Both the position numbers and the translations under genes were made by a program. Below the pieces are notes generated by a model. It made no database searches. It was not told the origin of the DNA and saw only the letters and a list, made by a program, of their open reading frames with translations. A stretch of 64,000 bases of DNA from Micromonospora endolithica. Its GTDB lineage: Bacteria; Actinomycetota; Actinomycetes; Mycobacteriales; Micromonosporaceae. This document shows positions 51,903 through 61,294 of this stretch, piece after piece; the stretch's first letter is position 1; every line of letters begins with the position of its first letter. The stretch spans positions 434,001 to 498,000 of the forward strand of contig NZ_RBAK01000004.1 of NCBI RefSeq assembly GCF_003626595.1. The letters are read 5' to 3'.

Positions 51903-54900
51903 ATGCGTAGTTCATTCTGGGGTGGCCCGGCGCGGAGGTGGCTCGCCGGGGTGGCGGCCGCCGGGGTGCTGGTGGCTGGCGGCTCGGCGGTCCCGCCCGC
52001 CCGCCCGGGCGGCTGGGACCTCACCGCGGTATCCGTCGGGGTCGGACCGGTCAACCCGGTCGCCCCCGCGCAGAGCTTCGGTGTCATGACCGAGGGCGAC
52101 GCGACCGTCATCGAGTCCGAGAACGAGGGGACGATGGCCGTCGGCGGCAACCTCGCCTTCGGCAACTACCAACTCGCCAACAACACCGCCGGCTCGTTCG
52201 TGGTGCCCGGCGACGCACGCCCCAGCGCCCTGGTCGTCGGCGGACGGGTCGACTTCGCCGGCAGCGTCCCCGGTACCCGGCTCCAGGTGCTCTCCAGTGG
52301 TTACGCCAAGGTGGGCAACCTGACCGGCACGTTCGTGCGGAACACCGACAACAACGGCGCCCAGGTCAACACCCGCATCCTGCCGACGAACAACTACGAC
52401 GCGACGCCGCGGGTGGAACTGACCACCCGGCAGCCGGTCGACAGCGTCGGCCCGACCTCGCCGCTCAACTTCGCCGCCGCGTACCAGAGCTTCCGCAGCA
52501 CCTCGGCGGAACTCGCGACCTGCGAGAACACGGTGGTCCTCCGGACGCCCAACGGTGACGTGCTGCCCCGTCCGATCCCACCGGGCAGCAACGCCGTCGT
52601 CTCGCTGACCCCCGGCGTCACCAACGTGCTGGACATCAGCGCGACCGACCTGAACAACATCTCCATCCTCACCTTCGCCAGCCAGCCGACGGCCAGCACC
52701 CCGCTGCTGGTGAACGTGGACACCAGCGGGGTCGGCGACAACTTCTCCTGGAACGCCCCCAACTTCGCCGGCATCGGCGGCGAGCAGGCCCGATACATAC
52801 TGTTCAACTTCCCGACCGCCACCCGTCTCACCCTCACCCCGCAGGCGCGCACGGTCGAGGGCAGCCTGTACGCCCCGAACGCCGACCACGTCGACCTGTC
52901 CGCGACCAACACCGAGGGCAGCGTCATCACCCGGACGTTCGAACACCGGGGCGGCGAGATGCACTACTTCCCGTTCAGCACCACCCTGGCCTGCCAGGGA
53001 GCCACCACCGCCAGCATCGACCTGGTGAAGTCCTCGACCACCACCGAGATCACCACCGTCGGCCAGCAGGTGCCGTACCGCTTCCACGTGGTCAACACCG
53101 GCGGGGTCCCGTTGGAGGCGATCGCCGTTACCGACGTGCAGACGCCGCCGTCGTCGAACGCGAACCTGGGCCCGATCACCTGCCCGCAGACGACCCTGGC
53201 GCCCGGCGCCCAGACCGTCTGCACGGCCACCTACACGGTCACCCAGGCGGACCTGGACAACGGATCCCTGCGCGACACCGCGACCGCGCGGGGCACCCCG
53301 CCCGGCGGGACGACGGTCGAATCCGACCCGGCCCAGCTGACCATCCCCGCCGCCGCGCTGACCGCGGCGATCCGGGTCACCAAGTCCTCCACCACGACCA
53401 CCATCGGCAGCGTCGGGCAACAGGTGCCGTACCGGTTCGACGTGATCAACACCGGTGGGTTGACGCTGACCGGGGTCGCGGTGACCGACGTGCAGACGCC
53501 GCCGTCGTCGAACGCGGACCTGGGGCCGATCACCTGCGCCCAGACCACTCTGTCTCCGGGGGCGAGCACCACGTGCACGGCGACGTACACGGTCACCCAG
53601 GCGGACCTGGACAACGGAGGCGTGACCAACACGGCCACCGCGCGGGGCACCCCGCCCACCGGCGCGCCGGTGGTCTCGCCGCCGTCGTCGCTGACCATTC
53701 CCGACTCCGACATCACCGCCTCGATCCGGGTCACGAAGTCCTCGACCACCACCGGCATCACCGCGGTCGGGCAGCAGGTGCCGTACCGGTTCGACGTGGT
53801 GAACACGGGTGGGTTGACGCTGACCGGGGTCGCGGTGACCGACGTGCAGACGCCGCCGTCGTCGAACGCGGACCTGGGGCCGATCACCTGCGCGCAGACC
53901 ACCCTCGCGCCGGGCGCGAGCACCATCTGCACCGCGACGTACACGGTCACCCAGGCGGACCTGGACAACGGAGGCGTGACCAACACGGCCACCGCGCGGG
54001 GCACCCCGCCCACCGGCGCGCCGGTGGTCTCGCCGCCGTCGTCGCTGACCATTCCCGACTCCGACATCACCGCCTCGATCGACGTGGTGAAGACCTCGAC
54101 CACCATCGAGATCACCACCGTGGGCCAGGAGGTGCCGTACCGGTTCCACGTGGTGAACACGGGTGGGCTGACGCTGACCGGGGTCGCGGTGACCGACGTG
54201 CAGACGCCGCCGTCGTCGAACGCGGACCTGGGGCCGATCACCTGCGCGCAGACCACCCTCGCGCCGGGGGCGCGCACCACGTGTACGGCGACGTACACGG
54301 TCAGCCAGGCCGACCTGGACAACGGTGCGGTCTCGAACACGGCCACCGCGCGCGGCACCCCGCCCGGCGGCGGTGCCCCGGTCGTGTCGCCGCCGTCCTC
54401 GCTGACCATCCCGGACGGTCCGGTGACCGCCGCCGTCGCGGTGGTGAAGTCCGCCACCACCACCGGCATCTCCGCGGTGGGGCAGCAGGTGCCGTACGAG
54501 TTCCTGGTGGTCAACACCGGCGGCCTGACGCTGACCGGGGTCGCGGTGACCGACGTGCAGACGCCGCCGTCGTCGAACGCGGACCTGGGCCCGATCACCT
54601 GCCCGCAGACCACCCTGGCGCCCGGAGCGAGCACGACGTGCACGGCGACGTACACGGTCAGCCAGGCCGACCTGGACAACGGCGGCGTCACCGACACCGC
54701 CACCGCGCGCGGCACCCCACCGCGCGGTGAGCCCGTCGAGTCCGCACCCTCGGAGCTGACCATTCCGAACGGCCCGGTGACCGCCGCCATCGCGCTGGTC
54801 AAGTCCTCCACGACGACCACGGTCACCACGGTCGGCCAGGAGGTGCCCTACCGGTTCCACGTGGTGAACACCGGCGCCCTGACCCTGACCGGCGTCGCGG

Positions 54901-56738
54901 TCACCGACGTGCAGACCCCGCCGTCGTCGAACGCGGACCTGGGCCCGATCACCTGCGCGCAGACCACCCTCGCGCCCGGCGTCCAGACCACCTGCACGGC
55001 GACGTACACGGTCACCCAGGCCGACCTGGACAACGGCGGCGTCACCGACACCGCCACCGCGCGCGGCACCCCACCCGGCGGCGGCGACCCGGTCGTGTCC
55101 GAGCCGTCCACCCTGACCATCCCGGACGGCGACGTGACCGCCGCGATCGCGGTGGTGAAGCACTCCACCACCACCGTCATCAGCGCCGTCGGGCAGCAGG
55201 TGCCGTACCTGTTCCACGTGGTCAACACCGGTGGATTGACGCTGACCGGGGTCACGATCACCGACGTGCAGACCCCGCCGTCGTCGAACGCGAACCTGGG
55301 CCCGATCACCTGCGCGCAGACCACCCTCGCGCCCGGAGCGAGCACGACGTGCACGGCGACGTACACGGTCACCCAGGCCGACCTGGACAACGGCGGCGTC
55401 ACCGACACCGCCACCGCGCGCGGCACCCCACCCGGCGGCGGCGACCCGGTCGTCTCGGAACCGTCCACCCTGACCATCCCGGAGGCCGGCCTGGAAGCCG
55501 GCATCCACGTGGTCAAGTCCTCCACCACCACCGGCATCACCGAGCCCGGCCAGCAGGTGCCGTTCACCTACCTGGTCGTCAACACCGGCGGGTTCACGCT
55601 GACCGGGGTCACCGTGAACGACACGCTGCTGCCGCCCGCGCAGCGGGGGAACCTGTCGCCGATCCTCTGCGGCCCGGAGAACGTGCCGAACGGGTCGGTC
55701 ACCCTGGCCCCGGGTGAGTCCATCCGGTGCCGCGCGACGTACACCGTCTCGGAGAGCGACTACGCCCAGTCGTCCCTGCTCGACGTGGCGACCGCGACCG
55801 GCACCCCGCCGACCGGGCCGAAGCCGGTGTCCCCACCGTCGCCGTTCGACCTCCCGGTCCTGAAGCCGTCGATCGCGCTGGCCAAGTCGGTCACCCCGAC
55901 CGTCGTGTCCCGCGCCGGTGAGACGGTCACCTACCGGTTCGTCGTGACGAACACCGGCAACACCACGCTGGACGACGTGACCGTCGAGGAGACCGCCTTC
56001 TCCGGCAGCGGGAAGCCGTCGGCGATCACCTGCGGCACCCCGCCGGTGCCCAACGGCACGGTGGACCTGGCGCCGGGCGGGAGCACCACGTGCACCGCGA
56101 CGTACACCGTGACGGCGTCAGACGTCGACGCCGGGCGGGTCACCAACACCGCCGTGGCCACCGGCACGCCCCCGGACGTGCCCGGAGCGCCCCCGCTGGA
56201 CCCGCCGAGGTCCGGACCGTCCTCGGCGACGGTCACCGCGACCGAGGGGGCCGCGATCAGTGTCGCCAAGTCCTCCCCGACCACGGTCGTGCACCGGGTC
56301 GGCGAGCACGTGCCGTACCGGTTCCTGGTGACGAACACCGGGACGGTGACGCTGACCGGCGTCACCGTGACCGACCGGCTGGCCGCGCCGGCCGACCCGG
56401 CCAACCTCGGCCCGATCACCTGCGGGCCGGACCGGGTGCCCAACGGGAGTGTCACGCTCGCCGCCGGCGCCGCCGTCACCTGCGAGGCCGTGTACAAGGT
56501 GTCCAAGGCCGACGTGCACCGCGGCTCGATCACCAACACCGCCACGGCGACCGGCCGGCCGCCGTCCGGGCCGGCCCCGGTGGCGCCGGAGTCGACCCTC
56601 ACCATCCCGGTCAAGGGCAAGCTCCCGGTGACCGGTGAATCGCTGGTCGGGCCGCTGACCGGCGTCGCGCTGCTGATCCTGCTGCTCGGCACGGCGCTGG
56701 TGGTCGTCGCCCGACGACGCCGTACGCCGACCGGGTGA
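51903..56738 (+). CDS. Giant sortase-anchored surface protein: choice-of-anchor A domain plus ten DUF11-like repeats
   Basis: 1611 residues. Signal peptide (RWLAGVAAAGVLVAGGSAV), then a choice-of-anchor A domain (~50-365, AQSFGVMTEGDATVIESENE). Ten Ig-like DUF11 repeats of ~119 residues follow (~370-1560), each with VPYRF-VVNTGG and TDVQTPPSSNANLGPITC-like segments. The C-terminus has LPVTG (1574-1578), a membrane helix and an RRRR tail, a complete cell-wall sorting signal. TAATAC at 51880 is a plausible -10 and the ATG follows gggggcaaa. No sortase gene is adjacent. A stalk-like adhesin or hyphal surface protein is likely by domain content. Confidence 0.9.
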   Translation: MRSSFWGGPARRWLAGVAAAGVLVAGGSAVPPARPGGWDLTAVSVGVGPVNPVAPAQSFGVMTEGDATVIESENEGTMAVGGNLAFGNYQLANNTAGSFVVPGDARPSALVVGGRVDFAGSVPGTRLQVLSSGYAKVGNLTGTFVRNTDNNGAQVNTRILPTNNYDATPRVELTTRQPVDSVGPTSPLNFAAAYQSFRSTSAELATCENTVVLRTPNGDVLPRPIPPGSNAVVSLTPGVTNVLDISATDLNNISILTFASQPTASTPLLVNVDTSGVGDNFSWNAPNFAGIGGEQARYILFNFPTATRLTLTPQARTVEGSLYAPNADHVDLSATNTEGSVITRTFEHRGGEMHYFPFSTTLACQGATTASIDLVKSSTTTEITTVGQQVPYRFHVVNTGGVPLEAIAVTDVQTPPSSNANLGPITCPQTTLAPGAQTVCTATYTVTQADLDNGSLRDTATARGTPPGGTTVESDPAQLTIPAAALTAAIRVTKSSTTTTIGSVGQQVPYRFDVINTGGLTLTGVAVTDVQTPPSSNADLGPITCAQTTLSPGASTTCTATYTVTQADLDNGGVTNTATARGTPPTGAPVVSPPSSLTIPDSDITASIRVTKSSTTTGITAVGQQVPYRFDVVNTGGLTLTGVAVTDVQTPPSSNADLGPITCAQTTLAPGASTICTATYTVTQADLDNGGVTNTATARGTPPTGAPVVSPPSSLTIPDSDITASIDVVKTSTTIEITTVGQEVPYRFHVVNTGGLTLTGVAVTDVQTPPSSNADLGPITCAQTTLAPGARTTCTATYTVSQADLDNGAVSNTATARGTPPGGGAPVVSPPSSLTIPDGPVTAAVAVVKSATTTGISAVGQQVPYEFLVVNTGGLTLTGVAVTDVQTPPSSNADLGPITCPQTTLAPGASTTCTATYTVSQADLDNGGVTDTATARGTPPRGEPVESAPSELTIPNGPVTAAIALVKSSTTTTVTTVGQEVPYRFHVVNTGALTLTGVAVTDVQTPPSSNADLGPITCAQTTLAPGVQTTCTATYTVTQADLDNGGVTDTATARGTPPGGGDPVVSEPSTLTIPDGDVTAAIAVVKHSTTTVISAVGQQVPYLFHVVNTGGLTLTGVTITDVQTPPSSNANLGPITCAQTTLAPGASTTCTATYTVTQADLDNGGVTDTATARGTPPGGGDPVVSEPSTLTIPEAGLEAGIHVVKSSTTTGITEPGQQVPFTYLVVNTGGFTLTGVTVNDTLLPPAQRGNLSPILCGPENVPNGSVTLAPGESIRCRATYTVSESDYAQSSLLDVATATGTPPTGPKPVSPPSPFDLPVLKPSIALAKSVTPTVVSRAGETVTYRFVVTNTGNTTLDDVTVEETAFSGSGKPSAITCGTPPVPNGTVDLAPGGSTTCTATYTVTASDVDAGRVTNTAVATGTPPDVPGAPPLDPPRSGPSSATVTATEGAAISVAKSSPTTVVHRVGEHVPYRFLVTNTGTVTLTGVTVTDRLAAPADPANLGPITCGPDRVPNGSVTLAAGAAVTCEAVYKVSKADVHRGSITNTATATGRPPSGPAPVAPESTLTIPVKGKLPVTGESLVGPLTGVALLILLLGTALVVVARRRRTPTG
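53011..56600 (+). repeat. Ten tandem ~357-bp coding repeats
   Basis: Units start near 53011, 53359, 53716, 54073, 54424, 54781, 55138, 55495, 55867 and 56248. Units 2-7 are nearly identical over long stretches (for example the gacgtgcagacgccgccgtc block); units 1 and 8-10 are diverged. The pattern suggests recent expansion of the central units by unequal crossing-over. Confidence 0.85.
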
Positions 56739-56743
56739 CCGGT

Positions 56744-56798
56744 TGTTAAGAAGGGGCCCCTTCTCTACCGGAGACGGTAAGAAGGGGCCCTTCCTTAC
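56744..56798. repeat. Pair of GGGGCCCC palindromes (intergenic repeat/terminator)
   Basis: First copy: AGAAGGGGCCCCTTCT at 56749-56764, a perfect 16-bp palindrome within gttaagaaggggcccctt. Second copy: 56777-56798, gtaagaaggggcccttcctt, an imperfect one. It sits between convergent genes ending at 56738 and 56802. Sequences of this kind are, from memory, frequent in Micromonosporaceae intergenic DNA. Confidence 0.7.
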
Positions 56799-56801
56799 AC
56801 C

Positions 56802-57278
56802 TCAGGCGAGGCGGATGGTGTCGCCGTCGACGGCCACCGGAGTCTCCGGCAGCGGCTGCTTGGCCGGGCCGCCGCGGACCGAGCCGTCGGCGATGTCGAA
56901 GACGCTGTTGTGGCAGGCGCAGACGATCGTGCCGTCGTCGACCGACGTGACGGTGCAGCCCTGGTGGGTGCAGCGGGCGGAGAACGCCTTGATGGTGCCG
57001 GCCGCCGGCTGGGTCAGCACGATCCCCTGGTCGGCGAGGATGCGTCCACCGCCGACCGGGACGTCGGCCACCCGGGCCAGCGCCGCGGTCTCCCCGTCGG
57101 CCGGTGCCGAGGCGTCGCCCGGTGCGCCGCCGGCGGCCGGCGGGGGAGCCGCCGGGGCGGGTGCGGACGCCGCCCCGTACGTCTGGCAGCCGGCCAGCAG
57201 CGCGGTGACGCCCACCGCGCCGGAGCCGGCCAGGACCGCCCGCCGGCACGGTCGGCCGGTCCGCGGGTCGTCGCTCAT
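56802..57278 (-). CDS. Tat-exported Rieske [2Fe-2S] lipoprotein
   Basis: 158 residues. A signal with twin Arg (CRRAVLAGSGAVGVTALLAG) and lipobox LAGC puts a lipidated Cys at 31. A Pro/Ala linker leads to the Rieske domain with Cys103-x-His105 and Cys120-x2-His123, plus Cys108 and Cys122 for the disulfide of high-potential types (CTHQGC, CACHNSVFD). It should accept or donate electrons at the outer face of the membrane. Third gene of a minus-strand operon with 57301 and 57933. Confidence 0.92.
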   Translation of the reverse strand: MSDDPRTGRPCRRAVLAGSGAVGVTALLAGCQTYGAASAPAPAAPPPAAGGAPGDASAPADGETAALARVADVPVGGGRILADQGIVLTQPAAGTIKAFSARCTHQGCTVTSVDDGTIVCACHNSVFDIADGSVRGGPAKQPLPETPVAVDGDTIRLA

Positions 57279-57300
57279 CCGAGGTCCCTTCCGCGGCGCG

Positions 57301-57933
57301 TCACCGGTGCACGCCGAACGTCGTGAAGTACCAGACCGACGAGGTCAGCCACACGCCGATGAGCGCGGTGAACACGACACCGCCGACCACCGGCAGCACC
57401 CAGCCGGCCAGGCCCGGCTTCGGCAGGGCGAGCATCTTGGTGGTGAACACCCCGAAGAAGAAGCAGCCCAGCGCCGAGTGCAGCAGGGTCCGCAGGTCCG
57501 CGTCGGCGAAGCCCAACGCGTACAGGCAGTGCACCGCCACCGGCACGGTCAGCAGGAACGCGACCCGTCCCGACCAGCGGTGCGCGGCGCCGGCCCAGGA
57601 CGGCGCGAACCCGCCCAGCCGGCCCCACATGGCCAGCGCGGAGAGCACCTGGACGACCGCGAAGAACGCCGCGCCGGTGCCCAGCCACACCTTGACCGTC
57701 TGCGGGCCGGAGAAGCCGGCCAGGTTCACCGCGATTCCGGTCGGCGGGTGGGTGCGGCCGTAGACCCCCAGGGCCACCGTCACACCCGCACCGACCAGCA
57801 GCGGCACCAGCAGCGACGCCCGGGGAACCCGGGACGGGACCGGATCGGCGAAGGGGTCGGGCAGCATCTCCACCCGTACCGTCGGCCCGGCATCGATGGT
57901 GGCCCGCGGCCCGCCGCGGCGGTGCTCGGCCAT
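57301..57933 (-). CDS. Four- to five-helix membrane protein, cytochrome b561/ferric-reductase-like (DUF6529-type)
   Basis: 210 residues. A short cytosolic N-terminus (MAEHRRGGPRATIDAGPTVR) precedes about five helices. Conserved-looking His residues sit in AAHRWSGRVAF, VPVAVHCLYALGF and LLHSALGCFFFGV and could bind heme as in b561-like proteins. ATG 57933 shares one base with the TGA of the upstream gene. Immediately upstream of the Rieske lipoprotein gene, so transmembrane electron transfer to or from the Rieske centre is plausible. Confidence 0.8.
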   Translation of the reverse strand: MAEHRRGGPRATIDAGPTVRVEMLPDPFADPVPSRVPRASLLVPLLVGAGVTVALGVYGRTHPPTGIAVNLAGFSGPQTVKVWLGTGAAFFAVVQVLSALAMWGRLGGFAPSWAGAAHRWSGRVAFLLTVPVAVHCLYALGFADADLRTLLHSALGCFFFGVFTTKMLALPKPGLAGWVLPVVGGVVFTALIGVWLTSSVWYFTTFGVHR

Positions 57934-58697
57934 CACCCACCGGTCCCGGCGCCCGGCACGACCGGCTCGGCGGTGATCCGGACACCGTCGACGATGGTGG
58001 TGCCGAACGCCGGGTCCAGCGGTGGTGCCGACACCGGCCGGCCGTTCCAGGTCACCACCCCGGTCTGCGTGCCGTCGGGCAGCAGGATCCACCCACCGTC
58101 GATCCCGGCGTCCCGGACCTGCGCGGTGGCCCGGTAGAGCGCCGGCGCGTCCCCGCCGGTCGCGGTGGCGGTGAACGCCCACGTCCGCCCGCCGGAGGTC
58201 ACCTCGCCGGTGGCCCGGTCACCGGCGATCCGCCCGGTCAGCGTCGCGCCGTCCGCGCCGGAGAGGTCCAGAACACCCCCGGTCACGGTGCCGCGCACCC
58301 AGATCTCCAGGCTCCGGCCGTCGCAGACGTACGCGGTCGCCCGGTCGCCCCGGACGGTCAGGGCGATGGTGGCGCCGCCGTCGAGGCGCCCGGTCCAGGT
58401 GCCGTCGACCGAGGGTGGGCCCGACGGCGGCGGGGCCGCCGGCTCGGACGGTGCCGGCGGGGTGGCGCCCGGCTGCACTCCCGGCTGCGCACCCGGGTCG
58501 GCCGCCTCGCCGGTCGGCGCCGGCCCGTCCGGCTCGGCTCCCGGCGACGGCGCGTCGGGCGACGCGGGCGCGGCCGGCGCGCCGGCTCGGAACTGCGGCG
58601 CCGGTGGGGCGGCCTGGGCGCTCATGGTGAACAGCACGGCCGCCAGCGCGCTCCCGGTCAGCAGCGTGAGCATCGGGGTCATCCGCTTCATGGGCAT
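57933..58697 (-). CDS. Secreted protein of unknown function in the Rieske operon
   Basis: 254 residues. Signal peptide (MPMKRMTPMLTLLTGSALAAVLF ending at AQA), then a long Pro/Ala/Gly/Asp-rich segment (~30-95). A beta-rich domain follows (~100-200: GTWTGRLDGGATIALTVRGD, AYVCDGRSLEIWVRGTVTG) and a second short domain (GIDGGWILLPDGTQTGVVTW). It resembles exported proteins of unknown function; no metal site recognised. ATG 58697 has GGAGG upstream; in-frame ATGs further upstream are not supported. Confidence 0.75.
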   Translation of the reverse strand: MPMKRMTPMLTLLTGSALAAVLFTMSAQAAPPAPQFRAGAPAAPASPDAPSPGAEPDGPAPTGEAADPGAQPGVQPGATPPAPSEPAAPPPSGPPSVDGTWTGRLDGGATIALTVRGDRATAYVCDGRSLEIWVRGTVTGGVLDLSGADGATLTGRIAGDRATGEVTSGGRTWAFTATATGGDAPALYRATAQVRDAGIDGGWILLPDGTQTGVVTWNGRPVSAPPLDPAFGTTIVDGVRITAEPVVPGAGTGG

Positions 58698-58859
58698 CTC
58701 CCTTCCTCCGAACGTACGGGTGGCGGGGCCGGGTCGTTCAAACGGTGTGCCGGACGTTTCGAACCGGGGCCGCCGGGACACCGTGTCTATGATCGACAAC
58801 TCCTGACCGTGCAGAGCGACGACAGCCGTCCGGACAGCGGACGCGGAAGTGGAGGAGCG

Positions 58860-59840
58860 GTGACCCGCGACGCCCGCGCGTTCTGGCTGCGTACGCCCGG
58901 CCTCGGCGAGATCCGGTCGGTGTCACTGCCGACACCGGGACCGGACGAGGTGCTGGTGCGGACCCGCTTCTCGGCGGTCAGCCGGGGCACCGAGACGCTG
59001 GTCTTCGGCGGTCACGTGCCCACCGACCAGCACGCCGCGATGCGTGCGCCGTTCCAGGAGGGCGACTTCCCGGCCCCGGTCAAGTACGGCTACCTCAACG
59101 TCGGCGTGGTCGAGCGGGGCCCGGCGCGGCTGCGTGGGCGGACGGTGTTCTGCCTGTACCCGCACCAGACCGCCTACGTGGTGCCGGCCGCCGCCGTGAC
59201 CGTCGTACCGGATCAGGTTCCGGCCGCCCGCGCGGTGCTGGCCGGCACGGTCGAGACGGCGGTCAACGCGCTCTGGGACGCCCCGCCCCTGGTCGGCGAC
59301 CGGGTGACGGTCATCGGGGCGGGGATGGTCGGTTGCGCGGTCGCCGCGCTGCTGGCCCGCTTCCCCGGGGTCCGGGTCGAACTGGTCGACGTGGATCCGG
59401 CCCGTGCCGCCGTCGCCGCCGCCCTGGGCGTGGACTTCGCCGCTCCGGAGGCCGCCACCGGCGATCGGGACCTGGTGGTGCACGCCAGCGCCAGCTCCGC
59501 CGGGCTGCGACGCGCCCTGGACCTGCTCGCGCCCGAGGGCACCGTGCTCGAGCTGAGCTGGTACGGCGACCGTCCGGTCACGGTGGCCCTGGGTGGCGCG
59601 TTCCACTCCCGACGGCTGAGCGTGCGGGCCAGCCAGGTGGGTACGGTGGCCCCGGCCCGGCGGGCCACCAGGAGCTTCGACGACCGCCTGGCGTTGGCGC
59701 TGGACCTGCTCGCCGATCCGGTCTTCGACGCGCTGGTCACCGGGGAGTCCCGCTTCGCGGAACTGCCCGACGTGCTGGCCCGACTGCACGCGGGCGACCT
59801 GTCCGCGCTCTGCCACCGCATCAGCTACGAGGGGGAGTGA
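58860..59840 (+). CDS. Zinc-type alcohol dehydrogenase-like oxidoreductase (MDR family)
   Basis: 326 residues. MDR fold: N-terminal GroES-like part with VRTRFSAVSRGTETLVFGGH, and a Rossmann domain with VTVIGAGMVGCAVAALLARF and VELVDVDPARA. The catalytic zinc Cys and structural zinc-loop cysteines are missing, so it is a zinc-free or atypical member. GTG 58860 has GGAGGAG at good spacing and is preferred to an in-frame start at 58809. First gene of the operon through the window end, 3 bp before the PTPS-like gene. Confidence 0.85.
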   Translation: MTRDARAFWLRTPGLGEIRSVSLPTPGPDEVLVRTRFSAVSRGTETLVFGGHVPTDQHAAMRAPFQEGDFPAPVKYGYLNVGVVERGPARLRGRTVFCLYPHQTAYVVPAAAVTVVPDQVPAARAVLAGTVETAVNALWDAPPLVGDRVTVIGAGMVGCAVAALLARFPGVRVELVDVDPARAAVAAALGVDFAAPEAATGDRDLVVHASASSAGLRRALDLLAPEGTVLELSWYGDRPVTVALGGAFHSRRLSVRASQVGTVAPARRATRSFDDRLALALDLLADPVFDALVTGESRFAELPDVLARLHAGDLSALCHRISYEGE

Positions 59841-59843
59841 GCC

Positions 59844-60242
59844 GTGTTCAGCGTCACGGTCCGGGACCACATGATGATCGCCCACAGCTTCCGGGGGGAG
59901 GTGTTCGGGCCCGCGCAGCGCCTGCACGGCGCGACGTTCGTGGTCGACGCGACGTTCCGCCGGGCCGACCTGGACGCCGACGGCATCGTGGTGGACATCG
60001 GGCGGGCCACCGAGCAGCTGCGGGCCGTGCTGGGCGAGCTGTCCTACCGCAACCTCGACGAGGAGCCCGCCTTCGCCGGCGTGAACACCACCACCGAGGT
60101 GCTCGCCCGCACCGTCGCCGACCGCCTCGCCGACCGGGTGCACGCCGGTGACCTGGGCGACGGCGCGCGCGGCCTGGCCGGCATCACGGTCACGCTGCAC
60201 GAGTCGCACGTCGCCTGGGCCAGCTACGAACGGCCCCTGTGA
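59844..60242 (+). CDS. 6-pyruvoyl-tetrahydropterin synthase/QueD-like protein, degenerate active site
   Basis: 132 residues. Overall matches the PTPS fold: [52 protein letters not shown]. Of the three zinc His residues, His14 and His28 are seen; the third (HGH) is Ala30. The catalytic Cys before the HG motif and the LDH His are absent (NLDEEPAF), so it is unlikely to be a standard PTPS or QueD. GTG 59844 starts 3 bp after the dehydrogenase stop and overlaps the glycosyltransferase GTG by 4 nt. Possibly a pterin-like intermediate-handling protein. Confidence 0.8.
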   Translation: MFSVTVRDHMMIAHSFRGEVFGPAQRLHGATFVVDATFRRADLDADGIVVDIGRATEQLRAVLGELSYRNLDEEPAFAGVNTTTEVLARTVADRLADRVHAGDLGDGARGLAGITVTLHESHVAWASYERPL

Positions 60243-61294
60243 CCGGCAGCCCCGAGGCCCGGGGGGTGGACGTGGTCCTACCCGGGGACATCGACGATCC
60301 GGTGTCGCCAAGTGGTGGCAACCACTACGACCGGCGGGTCCTCGACGGCCTGGCCGCCCTCGGCTGGCGGGTCCGGGAGCACGCCCTGGCCGGCGCCTGG
60401 CCACACCCGGACGCCGCGGCGCGGGCCGCCCTGGCCCGGCTGCTCGCGGCGTTGCCCGACCGCGCGCCGGTCCTGCTCGACGGCCTGGTCGCGTCGAGCG
60501 TGCCGGCCGAGCTGGCAGCGCAGGCGCGGCGGCTGCGCCTGGTCGTGCTGGTACACCTGCCGCTGGAGACCGACGCCGAACGCGCCGCGCTCGCCGCGGC
60601 GACGGCCGTGGTCGGCACCAGCGGGTGGACCCGGCAACGGCTGCGCGAGGTGTACGCGCTGCCGGCGGACCGGCTGCACGTCGCCGCGCCGGGTGTCGGA
60701 CCGGCGCCGGTGGCGGCGGTCACGCCGACCGGCGGCAACCTGCTCTGTGTCGCCGCCGTCACCCCCGGCAAGGGTCACGACGTGCTGGTGGACGCCCTGG
60801 CGGCGGTCGCCGACCGGCCCTGGCGGTGCGTCTGCGTGGGCCCGCTGGACCGGGACCCGGAATTCGCCGACCGGGTGCGTCACCGGGTGGCCCGGCACGG
60901 GCTGACCGACCGGGTGCGGCTGGCCGGACCGCGCACCGGGGCCGCCCTGGACACCGCGTACGCCGAAGCCGACCTGCTGGTGCTGGCCTCGCGCGGCGAG
61001 ACGTACGGCATGGTCGTCACCGAGGCGCTGGCGCGCGCCACGCCGGTGTTGACCACGACCGCCGGTGGACTGCCGGAGACCCTGGGCCGCGCGCCCGACG
61101 GGACCCGGCCCGGCCTGCTGGTCCCGCCGGGCGACCCGGACGCCCTGGCCGGCGCGCTGCGCCGTTGGCTGGACGACGCCGCGTTGCGCGATCGGTTGCG
61201 CCGTGCCGCATCCGATCGGCGCACCGCGCTCGAAGACTGGACAGGCACCACCGCCACCGTGGCGCGGGTGCTGGAAGGGGCGAGCACGACATGA
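60239..61294 (+). CDS. Glycosyltransferase family 4 (GT-B fold)
   Basis: 351 residues, GT-B fold. The C-terminal donor-binding domain has [20 protein letters not shown] and the E-x7-E motif in [18 protein letters not shown]. The N-terminal acceptor domain includes [20 protein letters not shown], the usual GT4 SGGN motif. Donor and acceptor unknown. Translationally coupled at both ends: GTGA overlap upstream, ATGA overlap downstream. Confidence 0.9.
   Translation: MTGSPEARGVDVVLPGDIDDPVSPSGGNHYDRRVLDGLAALGWRVREHALAGAWPHPDAAARAALARLLAALPDRAPVLLDGLVASSVPAELAAQARRLRLVVLVHLPLETDAERAALAAATAVVGTSGWTRQRLREVYALPADRLHVAAPGVGPAPVAAVTPTGGNLLCVAAVTPGKGHDVLVDALAAVADRPWRCVCVGPLDRDPEFADRVRHRVARHGLTDRVRLAGPRTGAALDTAYAEADLLVLASRGETYGMVVTEALARATPVLTTTAGGLPETLGRAPDGTRPGLLVPPGDPDALAGALRRWLDDAALRDRLRRAASDRRTALEDWTGTTATVARVLEGASTT

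Noticed and set aside
53231..54829. 532-codon antisense frame in the repeat region
   Set aside because: Same reason: a repetitive shadow of the DUF11 coding units.
51912..55508. 1198-codon open frame antisense to the surface-protein gene
   Set aside because: It mirrors the repeats of the true gene; composition is His/Arg/Gly/Val-rich in repeating blocks, with no recognisable domain. High GC leaves antisense frames open.
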